Origin: Kudoa neothunni
Taxonomy: Eukaryota > Cnidaria
Assembly (NCBI GenBank): GCA_964304625.1
Contig: OZ199840.1
Location: 6,448,001 to 6,512,000, forward strand
Length of the DNA: 64,000 bases
Direction: 5' to 3'
Each line of letters opens with the position of its first letter. Positions within the stretch are counted from its first letter, which is position 1. The notes below the pieces were generated by a model, which was not told the origin of the DNA, searched no databases, and worked only from the letters and a program-made list of their open reading frames with translations. The translations under genes were made by a program, and so were the position numbers. This document shows positions 24,324-37,643 of the stretch, piece by piece.

Positions 24324-27300
24324 CTGTTTAATTTAGCTTTTTTGAGATCGGTTGCTTATCACTCAATATTTAAAAAATGTATTAAGTTGAATAAAATTAA
24401 AATCGGAGATGTAGAGCGCGCCGTAACATGACTAATTTTTGAAGCCATCTGCTCCTAGATTACCAAAAACATCAATTTTTCTTCTAAATTCCAAAAAAGG
24501 GAATATGTACAATTATTATGCGCATGCACGAAATCGGTTACCTACTGTATTTATTTTATTTTGGTTTTTGATATTACAAAATATCACGAAAACAACTATT
24601 GAACTGATTTCATTACAGATGGCTCTACAAAAAAACAAAAAATCCTCGCTTTTCTGTCTCGAGATCTCGAACAATAACGGCATCGCTCACGATAAACGAA
24701 TTCTATTATGCAATTATAATTCTAATCAACGCGATTTTTGTTTCTCCGAACATGATCCTTCGCCAAGCCATCTTCAGGCTCTTCTAGAAACTTAACTCTT
24801 GAACAATTGATATCATAGAAAACAGTCATAAAGATAAAATGAATCAACCAAGCTAATACCAACCATAATGTAGGATATTGCTGTCGACCATCGATTCGTT
24901 TACTTCATACATTCGTTGTAGCAATAATATGATCCATTGTTTCCATTCCTCCTTTTTAAACGATTATATTGCGGGTTAACAACAGGTTTTTTCAGTCTGT
25001 ATCTTCAACATTTGTAATGAACCGGTGGTCGTTAGTAATAAAACTGCTTTACCTTTTGTCGGAACATAAGAGATTAGTATAAGTTTTTGATTAAACAAAA
25101 ACGTACTGAAATTTCCCGTTTTGAATTATTTTTTAGATAAGTTGTAATATCTCTTTGATTATTTCGGATTATTTGAAAATGAATTCAATGATAGCGTTGA
25201 CTCTTCATGAGAACTATCAATTTTTTCGTCACTAATATCTACTAAAATGCAATAGATATCTTTTTTCATAACTAATTCACGAAAGGATTTAAATAATAAG
25301 GTTCTCAATATATCTCTCCTATCTCATGGGAGTTTATTTGTTGAATAGTCGTGCTATATTTTATGGAGAATGTGTTTTTTTGTGTAAATTTAAGGCCGGA
25401 AAATTTTATTTGAAAATTTCTATATTTTTTTAATTTTATAAAAAAACAGAAAAATAAGTAGCTTCTGTAACTACATTAGTTGGATTATTTCTAATATTAG
25501 GCCAGGATTTGTTGGTAAGTTACCACATTATGCATAATTGAATGACGTCTTTTTCATTACCCAATTTCTAAGTATGATACATAATATTAATATATATAAT
25601 TAATCACCTAATTTAAGTGATTAAATAACTTATTATAATATTAAAATTGTTGTTATTAACTCTAGCCTTTTATAAATGATCATATTTAATAATTTATTAA
25701 ATTACGCAAATTTCAAATGTCTAAAAATCTTAATAGCGTTATCGTAATGCTGATACCTTTGTAACTGTAAACAGGAACAAATGTCATTGGGAATACATTG
25801 GAGGCTATTTCAAATTGATCCATATACGAGGCCAACAATGATAAATATTTAAACTGCATGATGTTCAGACAGAACGAAACCTTATAAATTTTATAAAAAC
25901 TAAATAAGCTAAATTAAAAAAACTATTTTAGATACGAAAACATAAAAAATTAGAAGGTTCTATAATTTCAAAACATTAAAATTAGATATTCAATCATTAA
26001 AATCATTAGTTGTTGAGCTTTAGGACGTATATATATATATTATTAGGAGTTGATTCGATTTTTCAGTTTCAAGTATATATTGAGTCTGTACGTTGAATAA
26101 GTAAATTTACAAAAACAGAACATTACTTGTTTACAAGGTTATGCCTAGCTGACATCAGATGAATATGACTTATTGTCATGTGCCAAGTGTCTCTGCCATG
26201 GATAAAATTTTCAGCATTCTAACAATAATAAAGAACAGATAACTAGGTAAAGATGTTGTTTTGGGGTGAACAACCTTTTCTATTAACCAGTCGCCTCGTG
26301 ATTTACTTAAGCTGAGAGGCATTGTTACTATAAACGGTTAATTTAAATAATATTACAATATCGATCAAAAATTATAATGCACTCTCATCAAATAAATTAA
26401 ACGATATTATGAAAAAGACATATGCAGATATATGGGAACGCAAAGGATAGTTTGTTCACCCCTAACAACGACTGCTCATGGGATTACTTTCATCAGAAAA
26501 ACTCCACAGTTATAGCCATCTATTTGAGGTATTGAACGAATATCGGTCAGGTACCAATTCATCGCGTCAAAATATAATCTAGGAGAAATCCATCACATTG
26601 CAAGTGCGCCAATTCTAATCTACCTAAAGTGTCTGAACAAGCTGGACCTCGTTTGAAGGGATTCCACCGAATTAAATATTGTCACCATTGCTCGTCTCAC
26701 ATCAGCAGCAATCAAAATCCAATGATCATCTTGACAAATGGGAATCAAAATGAAACTTTTATTGTAGGCATTTCTCTATAATAATGTGCGTAAGTGTTAA
26801 TTAAGATAAAACCTCATCAAGTACTTTTTTTAGGTTGTACACATCATGTTTGTTTAGCTTCCAAAACTCATTGATTAGACAATTAAATATAACAATATCG
26901 CTTCTTTGAAAAGTCAAAGTTTTTAAATAATACATTATAATCTAAAGTTGTTTATACGAGGGAAAAGTAAGAGAAGTTAAGCAACTTGATCATTAATAAA
27001 ATTGGTTCCTTCAAGAGATTCAATGTCTTGAGATATAATATCCAATTTCATAAAAATACAAACTATAAACGGTGATCAACTTTTTGACTAAAAAATAATC
27101 GCTAACAATATTTACATTCAAAATATAGTAACTCTTCTCTTTTTTTAATATCTGCAAAAATTTTGAATAAAATATTTTAGTTTATTAAATGATACTTGGA
27201 ATATTTCTATAGATATTTGATTTGAGCAAATTTTCAATCTAGGAAAAACTAATATAAAAACCTTACTTTATACTGAGTGTACAATAATTCCTTTATTTCT

Positions 27301-28117
27301 ACTCATGGAGGAAATTTTAACAGCTGAAAAAGAGAGCACTAGCTATATGGTGATCTACTCGAAAAATAGGTGACGTCATAGGAAGTTATCTGAATTTAGT
27401 TATGCAGCAATTGAAATCCAATAGTGACATTTTAAGCAGTTTCTATCGATTTTATCGCATTCAATGCGTCACTATTAATAGAATTCATTTGTGAGCCTGA
27501 TTTCTCCTTATACAATACGATTTTATTGACTAGCTAATTGAAAATATTAGCGATGAATACGCTTTTTAGCACTTTTACGTTACTACCTTTTATAAATTTC
27601 AATATTAATATCATGACGAATTCAGATGATAAATACATTATTTCAAATAAAAAAAATGATAAGTTGGAACAATGGTGACAAAACCTATTTTAATCATAAA
27701 GATGGTCAAGTAATTTTTACCAAGTTTTTATATCGTCCCTTAACTGGACGATTGTTCGATAATTTAGCGTTTCGATTCAACTGAACTCGTAAACGTCAAA
27801 TTGCTCCACCATGGGAGCCTAAAATAGAATGAATATTCTTGCAACTTGTATATATTATTGTTGAATATTTATAATTTTTAACATACCAAACTGAACACAA
27901 ATTTTTTGAATCGATTACACCTTCAAAAATAGTTACGTAAGTCATCCCTTCAGATTAATACCTAAACTAAATGTACATAAAAACAAGTACAATTAAACTT
28001 TTATTATTTGAAAAAGTGGGTGCCTAGGCCTAGCCGTTTTATTTTGGGTACTGAGATTTAGGCTAACTTAAGTTGAACAAGTTGCGCGTGTAACAGAAAG
28101 AGAATTTGGGTCGCAAC
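24324..28117. other. Intergenic, AT-rich, with repeat ends
   Basis: No gene can be supported. At 24525-24549 is a pogo-like right end (AATCGGTTACCTACTG before TA) matching the family at 12188-13977; its left partner was not found. A candidate MITE lies at 26254-26470. The 118-codon frame at 24439-24795 overlaps this repeat end and looks random. Confidence 0.5.
26254..26470. mobile_element. Candidate MITE of about 220 bp
   Basis: Inverted ends: left GTTGTTTTGGGGTGAACAAC, right read inward GTTGTTAGGGGTGAACAAAC. The interior is AT-rich and non-coding. The target duplication and superfamily are unclear. Confidence 0.5.
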
Positions 28118-28119
28118 TA

Positions 28120-29364
28120 GGCTTCAAAAAAATCGAGGGTATATGGATTATCCTCTAATTCGAAGAGATTAAATCAATGTATTAACAAGATTGCGTGATT
28201 CGTATACAGTACATTTTTGTAATCAATGTTAGGAGAAATTTTCTTATCAACGAATTCGGCAGTGGCATTATTTTTTTGGAATAAACTATTTTATTTCTTT
28301 TAAAATATCAGCAAAACTACAGTACTACAGTATCTGTGTAGAATTTCGGGTGGTGTCGAATACAAAATCGGAAATAAAGTCGTTTCCTACAATTCGCCCT
28401 GGTTAATTCACTTCATTTTTCAAATGTTTTTTTATTTTTTATATTATCACAAAACAACTACATTATGCATTTAAATTCGGGTCAGAAAAGAATTAATTTA
28501 TAAACTGGAGATAAATCTTAAGTCGAACACGTTCGGATTTGCGTGGAACCTCTGTTGCTCATAAATACATCAACAAAAATTATTATTTTTCTATAATTTT
28601 AAAAAAATTCGAAGTCGTTAATTGTTCATTGAATTTTTTTATTTGTATCTGTTAGTAATAAGTTTGTAAAACGTTCAATCTTGTGATTTCGTATTTAAAA
28701 TTAGAATGAAGATGTTTTAATTTAACGATGGTATTCCATAATGTGGTTTTTAGTTTATAAATTTTTTTCAGATGGTTTATTTATGATTAAACAAATATTA
28801 TAACAATATTTGTTCCAAAATTCAAACATGGAAAGTTTTAATCCATTTGATCGAGGTATCTTTTTATTTATCTACATTAAGTAACTAAAAAAAAATATTC
28901 AATAATTTTTTTTTAATTAAAATTAACTTTAAAGTTAAAATAATCGTCATGAAACAAAATATACCATTTTTAGGCATTTAGAATTAAATCAATTACGAGT
29001 GATTAATAAATCAAAAGCATATTTTTATTATACTTATCTCAACAATACGAAAAAATGGTGTAAAACCTAAAAATAAACATTAATAACCTAGTTTGTTGAA
29101 TATAAAATGAAATAATACGTCATATTTTTAAGCTACTTCAATATCTTTGTGTGATTGAATGTTTCAAGCGTTTTAAACTAATATAATTCATTTACTGAGA
29201 ATGTATTATCTACCACGAATGTTTGGTATAAAACGAGTAACAACTACAAAACGTTGGAATCATGAAATCCCCTATCCGAATCCTTAATAATCCTCACTTC
29301 AAACACATAATCAACCTCGTTTTTTTAAAAATTTTCCTCTCGACCCTCGATTTTTTTGAAGGCC
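28120..29364. mobile_element. TA-inserting repeat element, copy B
   Basis: Inverted near-identical partner of 16096-17358. It has TA on both sides (28118-28119, 29365-29366) and ends GGCTTCAAAAAAATCGAGGG on the left and the same inward, with one extra C, on the right. No coding region is recognisable. Confidence 0.75.
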
Positions 29365-29368
29365 TAAT

Positions 29369-29388
29369 CCGTGGTAATAGCCACTGCC
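29369..29388. repeat. Stray MULE terminus
   Basis: CCGTGGTAATAGCCACTGCC is the reverse complement of the MULE end type at 17388 (GGCACGTGCTATTACCACGG) and ends in the shared AGCCACTGCC. It starts 3 bp after the TA flank of copy B. It may be the remaining end of an element into which copy B inserted. Confidence 0.45.
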
Positions 29389-30526
29389 TTATCCATACAA
29401 ACCTACCATCTGCCCGCTGTTAATGAATGTGAACGAATGTGGTAGAATCCTTTAAGTAATAAATAGATATTCAATTAAACATGTAAATATTAGTCATAAT
29501 CGCTCTTTTCTGGATTTTCAGTTAAGTATAGACTAAAGCTCTCAAATTTTCAAAATATTTCAGTAAAGAATATTCCATCCAAAATACAATCAAAAATAAT
29601 TTTTGTTACTTTTTTGAAAACAGTTCAACTGCTCCAAGTTCAATTAATCAAAGAAGCTAATAGACATGGTTAGTTAGCACGAATACCACACCCACCTTTT
29701 TTCACGTTTCGGACCGATTCATTTGTAACACCTGATTACCCCCATGAAAATAAATGGGATTCTCGTTCTATAGTGGATTTAGTTGAAGTTAATGAACATT
29801 TTAGCGTTATTTATTGAAATGACGAGGAAGTCGATAGTAAATAAACATAATTCAGCCCAAATAGTTAAATTGGAGAGTAGCATCATCTATTGAAAAGTTT
29901 TTCTCAAATAAATTCAGTGTAATAGTGACGGATTTGCTACAGTTATCTTCGAAAGAATGAGCAATCATCAGTACATACTTGTTTCTATTGAAGGTATTCA
30001 TTTGGTTGATCGTATTAGTCGAGTTTAGGCTGCTTGGGGAGATGTGTGGAGCATATAATAATTTGAGTCCTATTTATCGGAATCAACTTAGCCGTGATAA
30101 AATTATGTACTTTATGCAGTCCCTTTAAGTTTGTATAATAACAAACATTGTGTAGTTTTCATGCATGTTTTGCTAAACTCCACAAGATTACCTACTTTAT
30201 TGAATTCAATCGTTGACTGACTAGTATTACTCGGGTGTAATGTCTATTTAAAATAACCGATCTATTCACGTTGGATTAGTATTTTGTACGACATAAAGGT
30301 GCAGTTGTAACCACAAGATACCGTGTCAGCTATATCACTTCGATAATTTGCGTGGCAGTAGCTCACTACATTTTATCAACCAACTAGAGGGCTGTAAATC
30401 TAAGATCCTACACAATAAATAAGTATTGTTGGGTAAGTGAGAGCAAAAATTTAATTAATCTATTGGACACGCTGGATTTAACTTTGAGATAGTTTTAAAT
30501 AAGCACGTTAGTGAATAGAATAATTA
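29389..30526. other. Region upstream of the OATP gene
   Basis: No supported exon; it may contain the promoter and 5'UTR of the OATP gene. AT-rich without clear repeats. Confidence 0.4.
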
Positions 30527-32914
30527 ATGGTGGATTTAGTTAGAATGGTCGAATTGAAGAACAGTGGTAATTCAGCACAACTGAATAAGACGGACACTAA
30601 AACGAATTCACATGAACTATTAAAGCAGCCAACTATTGCAGATAACCATCAAAACAAAAATTCTGACACGCCATCATATTATCCTGGAATCATTTTAAAA
30701 AATGTCTGTTACCTAAATATTGCCATAGTTTAATATTCTTGCTTTTCCTTATGTGTTGGGCAATTGTTGGCCAAGGGATGATTGTTAGTGGTCAATTGCC
30801 AATCACGCTGCCTATGTTAGAAAAAAACTTTGGTTACACAAGTGTACAAACTGGGCTCATACACAGTTTCTATGATGCCTTTTTTCGGTTTGAGTGCTAT
30901 TTTTGTTGGTTTTTTGGAAGAAAAAGGAAAATTATGGTCATCGGTATTGGAATATTTGTTATGGCATTTGGATGCTTTCTTTTTACAATGCCGAATTTTC
31001 TTTATAATTTCAAGGACGATTTTCCTTTGTCTCCGGCACATACCGACACAAGTTCAAGAACAACTCATAAATATGTGGATTATGGGATGTGTAATGTTAA
31101 TCAAAATATGATTGACGATAATCCAAACAAAAGTAAAATAGAGTATCTGGCAATATTCTGTTTGGGCTATAGTTTAATTGGTAATGTTTTGGTTGAGGTG
31201 AATAACTGCGAAAGACTGAATATTTTATAGGAATTGGAGCGGCTCCAATGCACACCTTGGGTGTAGTGTATTTTGATGAACATCTTACTCCGCAGTTAAG
31301 TGGAATGTTTTTGGGAGTATATTACTTTTTCGGATCAGTTGGACCTGCCCTTGGCTTTGGACTTGGTAGTCCATTTCTATCACTGCCTGTCACCCTAAAA
31401 AATAATCCACATTCTTTTCTAACACCATCAAGCGAGGGGTGGATTGGTGCTTGGTGGCTGGGATATATTGTAGGTGGTGGAATGTTACTGGTCGTTGGAT
31501 TTCTGTTTGTGCTGTTCCCCTCAAGAATATCGCCCCAACCTACCTCATTCGGTTCAAGCCAATTCTCAAACCCAAGCGCCCTACGCCCAAAATCTAAATT
31601 TACCAATATAATAAACTATTTTAAGTCATTCAAAGGCTTGATCAAAAATGTTCCATACATGACGCTCATCTGTGGAATGGCCATTGAAGGTATCGTCGTT
31701 AACGGATTGGGAACTTTTCTTACCAAAATCATTGAAGTACAATTTCGAGTTAACTCTGGAAACGTAATTTATTACATTTATACAAATTTCCAAAATATAT
31801 CTATCTTTCTCTATGTAAACATAATCATGAATATATTAGGCCAGCTTGCTCTCAGGTGCACTTGTCGTGGTTGGTGCTGGTCTTGGAGCTATCCTTGGAG
31901 GATTAATTGTCAAAAAAATTGGCAACTGTGCTAAAAGAAAAGCTCTAATCATTTTTATTGTTTCTATACTCTCTGCAATATTTTTTGGAAGTTTTTTATT
32001 CGGATGTGGTGCCAGAGATATCAGTTTAATCGCGCTAAATGATAAGTTTGAGTAATTTAGGGTCATATATTGGGCAAACACCATTCTCATATGTTGAATT
32101 TAGAATTACTTCAGAGAAAGCACCATGCCAAAAATCCTGCAACTGCTATTCTAATAAGTATGAGCCGGTGTGCAATGTGAGAACCCAAGAAACTTACTTC
32201 AGCCCATGCATGGCAGGTTGCCGAAACAACTACACAAAAAATAATAAATTGGTGAGTATTGTCGTTAACTAGTGATAAAATATTCATTTTCCTATCTAAT
32301 TAGATTTTTTACAATTGTGGCTGTCTCAAATCACCAAAAGACGAGATCGTTCAAGGAGGATGTAAAGAAAAGTGCAATCTATTATGGGGATATATGCCAT
32401 TGGGATTTTTGGCGTTGTTTTTCAATTTTATCATATTTGTTCCCGAGCTTTCGTTAATGTTACAGTAAATTACAATAAATTCTGTAGTTAATCATTTTTA
32501 ATATGGTTGCTAAGGTTGTTGAATGAAAAAACAAAAAATTCAGGAACTGGTCTTCAACAAATAAGCGCACGAATAGGTTTTATTATAGGACCCATTATCT
32601 ATGGATATCTTCTTGATATCAATTGTATTCTGTGGTCGAAAGAATCGTCCGGTATAACTTCCAATTGCTCTGAATACGACAATCCAAAAATGAGGTCCAA
32701 CGAGAAATTTTCTAATGAGACTTGTATAATTAATTTCATTAGATTGTATCTCGCATTATCTGCTATTGGAGTGAAATTCATATCATCAGCTTGTTACTTT
32801 ATTACGTACATATACAGCAGAAATCTTACGATTCCACAAAAACCGATAAACGTAAATCAAAATGTATCAAATGAAATTCCACCCCCTGCACGTGAAATTC
32901 ATGTTAAATTATGA
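30527..32914 (+). CDS. Organic anion transporter polypeptide (OATP/SLCO) family, frame-disrupted
   Basis: Exons by GT-AG introns: 30527-31180, 31231-31763, 31840-32251, 32304-32464, 32515-32914; the junction phases match. Family marks are the GWIGAWWLGY signature before a membrane segment (about 31440), IGAAPMHTLGVVYFDE, and a Kazal-like cysteine loop (CQKSCNC ... PVCNVRTQETYFSPC) near 32130-32220. A twelve-pass plasma-membrane uptake carrier for organic anions is expected. The frame shifts about four times: near 30710-30735, near 30880 (in a T run), near 30925 (in an A-rich run) and near 32040. Each side aligns with OATP when read in its own frame, and no other stops are seen. It is either a young pseudogene or a true gene with assembly indels. 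AATAAA signals follow near 33126 and 33152. Confidence 0.85.
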
Positions 32915-35900
32915 TACGTGTTACATAGATATCGATTTATGGTGTATTGTAATGTTTTAATTCTTTTGTCTTCTTTTAAAAGTTTCGATTCATAAGCTGA
33001 GTCGATGAGAGGCATAGAAATGACTTATTCAATAATTTTTTCGTTTCATTCACTAGCTTTAATAAGGGTACTAATCTTTTATCGGAAAAACATTTTACTT
33101 TTAATTAAAATCATATTCTTCGATTTTTGTATCAAATAAATTGTAATTATAGAAATAATAAATATTAGAGAGGTTTCTTTTATTGTAATGCCATCGAATT
33201 TCATAATTAATTCGAGTATGAATGTGGTCTAAATTCAGAGTCAATAAAATATGGATCGTATCGGTGCAGCATTCTTTAAAGCATTAACTAATGATTCAAA
33301 ATCCAATTTTATCTTTTAATTTGAATGTCATTAATTAAGGAGAATTTTCTATTATTTATATGAATTAAAATCCTGGTTGTCTCAAGTATTTTAATGAACG
33401 TTATGGACGTTAGGTAAAATGACCAAAAACCGAGGAGATAATGTAAAATTAAACTCCGATCCCACAAAATTAATAAAAGAGTTTCGCAGTCGGAACTTTC
33501 ACTGTATTATGTTAAGTAATTAAATTTATGTAATTCTTCCTTGACTGTTTATTCTTATTAACAATCTGTAAGTGCTGAATTTAATTTAAACGCTTGCACA
33601 AGACTTCTATTATTTAGCATATATTGTGGAAATTATTTTTAGAATTTTTATCATTACTTTAAATTAAAATGATCTTGTCAGTTTTTGTTGATACGTTATC
33701 CTTTAAGTCAATAAAGAACAAAATTTTAGTCCTGGCAGTGTCATCAGTAAAATAACAAGCTAGACGATAATGTGCGGCGTGAGCGTGAGTACTGGCTTTG
33801 CAACCTTAAATTTTTCATTCGATTTTTGTTATTAGTAGGAAGACTTCGTTTCTGTATTAGTATAACGCAACGCTTCCATATTCATTTTAGTTTCCGGACC
33901 CCCTACCACTTTCGAGGACAACTCCACATTCCTTCTCAAAAAAGAGATTTAAAATTTATTTATTTTTAGGTCCGGACAATATTTTTATTAAAATTACGTT
34001 AAAAAGAAAAAACCGTCTATTTTTACAAAAAACAAATGTGAATAAAATAAAACTGATAATAAATTAAATGGTTTGATTTTTTTTCTTGTTTTTTTGGGAA
34101 ATAATTAGGTTAAATAAGACTCTTAATCGGATAGATATGAATAAATAATAATTTGTAAATGTACAAGATATGTTAACATTATCGTACAAAATATCAAATG
34201 TGAGCAGTTGAACTTCTGCGAAATTCTGGATTTTATATTTTTTTTAATTATAAATTTAAAATTAAATAAGGAAAATAAACATTTGACTCAATCTCGAATG
34301 GATGGTTTTAATCTACATAATTTTTGAGTGAAATTGATTCTAATTTAAAGTATAAGAATTTAAGGTAATTGAACAAACTAATCTAAATAACGTAATCTTG
34401 ACACCAGTTGAATTTTAATTCTTACTTGTCTTATAGTTTAATTATAAATAAGATATAATACAATTTATAATAATTTAGTCAATTTTAAAACATTTCATGT
34501 CGTTTATCTTTCCCATTAAAAAGTAAATATTTCCAAATTTTATATGTTGTACCATTTAAAATAAATAATTTATTTACGAATGAAAAAGACAGAAGTAATC
34601 ATTTTTATTTTATATATTAATAAATAGAAAATAGTAGACGGAAAATCCAAATTAATTTTCAGTAAAATTCATCTAAGGATTCTTTTTTAACAGACTTATC
34701 TCAGCTTCGATTGCGCACGAATCGCACATGGTATATTTTCGAGAGAGATTCTGATTATTTGGAATCGATACATTATGTACAAGGTATGCTTAGCCGTACA
34801 GCTTTTTCGTTGACTCTAGACGTGAGTCTTGGACCCCCAGTAACTGTCTCCTGGATCCCTACTCGGGATGCCGTGATAAAAGCTATTTGGGAACGGAAAT
34901 TATTATTGGAGCTTACGTTCAAAATTTAATGAGATATGATGCCATTAAAGTTTGATCCAGTTGGAGAAAAATAGATTTTTTCGTTAAAGTTGACAGAAGG
35001 TCATAAATATAAGTAAAACGTGGCCTTGTCGAACCAACGCTTTTCTAGGGATAGGATTATAGGTGAAGATCGTTTTGAGAAAATGATTTTTGGAGCATTA
35101 AGCTTTTACTACTAACGCAGAAACATAGAATCCGAAAATAGACACTTACCTGTGACACTCACTGGGTTCACGAAACAAGTTTAATAACTAGTCGTGGATT
35201 CCAAAACCCAATGAATTGCGCTGATATATTGTTTGTCTTTCGGTAAAAGCGCTATTGTTTACTCGTAATAAATTTTTCTACTTCTTTAAATAAAAATTCG
35301 GTATCCACTTAATACATTTTGCTTTTATTTAGAGAATATCAAATCCAATTTATAATTAATCGAGTTAAATGATGAAATTTGTTTCTATTCTTTTAATTGA
35401 GGAATAACTATATCTCCTGAACGAATCTTAATTCTATTTGATCCCACTGTCTTAATGAATAAATTGATACAAAGAAAATTAAAGGGTTAACATTAAATTT
35501 CAAAAAATTATGCAGAATAAATTATCGGAAAAGTCGTCATAAATGTTCCACCAGTTAATACGAATGGAGGCGAAAATATGCTTTTTTGGTACAACAATCC
35601 CATTAATGGTCACGATCTAATTTTGAAATTGACCAAAGTGAAATCTTTACAAACATCTATTTTAATGTTGTCCTAACGTATTATTTTAAATAAAATCGTT
35701 AGGACGGTGTTGTTTCACGTATGAACATCGTGGCAAGGTGGCATTATTGGATTAAAAAAGTTTGTAAAGGAGATATAATTGATAAAAAGGAGGATGTTAC
35801 TAAATGTGTGGCACAGAATTAAGGAATTAACTGATTGTCTGGATATATTTTTGAGGATTATTTTTCCGATTTCATTGTAAACAATGCACAATATTCAAGA

Positions 35901-37643
35901 AAGCTTGGATCCTTTCAGTAGATTAAATGTTGGAAGCAGTTTTCGAAAACAGAATTTGGGCTATCATTTTGTGTTCGTATGCACATTTCTATGTGTAAGT
36001 CAAAATTATACTCATTTATTTTTATTTGGCGTAAGCATAACAATAGAAACATTCTTGACAAGTCAGTGAGATGATTTATAAAATTTACAAACGCGCTCCG
36101 TTTTCGCGACCTTTTTTATCAACTACAAAAGAAAATTAACGAGCTTTGTCATTCAAATCTCTATCCAACAACTATTTTATTTTAGTTCCCAATCACAGAA
36201 AATTATTCTCATTATACTCGAAAAAGGTGCCTGATACAATCAAATATCTGCATTTCTTGATCAACGTCATCATGTTCCGGCGAAAATCCTTTTTTCTCTG
36301 CATTATTTTTCAACAAGACTAAAAAATAAACAAAATATAACTGGAAACAGATTTTAAAATTTTTATAGGTTGTTTTATTTTTTAGGATAACAATTGGAGC
36401 TGTTTTAATACAGGTTCAACGTTTCATTTTCGCACAATTAGCGCATAAATAAATTTTTAAATCTTCATTAAACTCGTATATTTATTTATATAATTGAATA
36501 TATTATTACATTTTAGCATTGTGTTTATTTTTAATTCTAAGATGAAAAAAAATTTATTCTTACCACTTAAAAAGTTAACAAATGTAACAAAAATAAATTT
36601 TTAGAGGAAAATATTTTCAGAAATTAAACATAAAGTAAATAGAAACATGAAGAAAAAATATAATCGCACCGGCCAACTTCGTGACCATCGCGCAACGTCG
36701 TTAAACCCTTTTATACTCAAATTTTGTGTGTGCAGTCTAAAGATAATATATTGCATAAAAATTGTTATTTATAACAATTTTAAATGTTTAAATAAATTTT
36801 ATCAGCCATTATTATAAAATTACTGGAAAAATGAAAATTCGATTAAAATTCGATTTTTTGTATAATAACCATGTAAAAATCTCAAGATGTCTTTAAAATG
36901 TATTGAAATTTATTTTTTAGTAGATATGTAAACAATAGCTCAAAATAACCAATACGCTTACATCGATAGGTTTTTTTGTACGTGCGCGCCAAAAAAATTT
37001 GTAAACTTATTTTAAAACTATTTCATATCGAAAAATATTTCACGCTAAATTTTTTAAATTGGGGTATAATTTTTTAAAGTGAGAAATATTTTTTTCTTTC
37101 TATGAATTTTCGTTTTAAGTGTATTGTCATCTAAATTATATCCAAATGGCTATATAACAAAATTCGATTGTATGTGTGCACGGAAAACAGTCTAAAAATG
37201 GTTACCTATTATATTCAATTTGTAAGAATTTAGAAGGTTGCGTCGGAAATTATATATATTATATAATATTGAACAAAAACAACTCATTACAAAAAAATTA
37301 TTTAATTTCTTCTATCAAGAAACATTGTTTGTGAATCCAAAGAGATGCAAATAATATCAATAGTGGCCAATTGCAAAATTAAGATTTTTCTATCAATATC
37401 TGATAATCAAGAAAACACAAAATTAAACATCCACTGATAAAAAAATAACTCATAGTGTTTCTATACAATAAAATATCAGTTCAGATATCCAAATACCGGA
37501 GCAATGACTCTATATTTGAAGTAGATATCCACACGATGAGAACAACAATATAAACTCAAAGTATAAAATAGAAAATTTTCATCAAAAATCACAGCAAAGT
37601 GATTTCAAAATAGTTATTGTAGTCTGAAGCTTACTGAGCACAA
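32915..37643. other. Intergenic, AT-rich
   Basis: The OATP 3'UTR probably ends near 33160. Short frames at 33772-33969, 34711-34929 and 35884-36069 have no recognisable domain or homology and are not called. GC content rises modestly around 34700-34930, where a decayed exon cannot be excluded. Confidence 0.4.

Noticed and set aside
24439-24795. 118-codon plus-strand frame
   Set aside because: It overlaps a pogo-like repeat end, has no domain and its composition looks random.
34711-34929. 72-codon frame after a possible splice acceptor
   Set aside because: No domain and no donor site joining it to another exon; kept only as a note in the gap entry.
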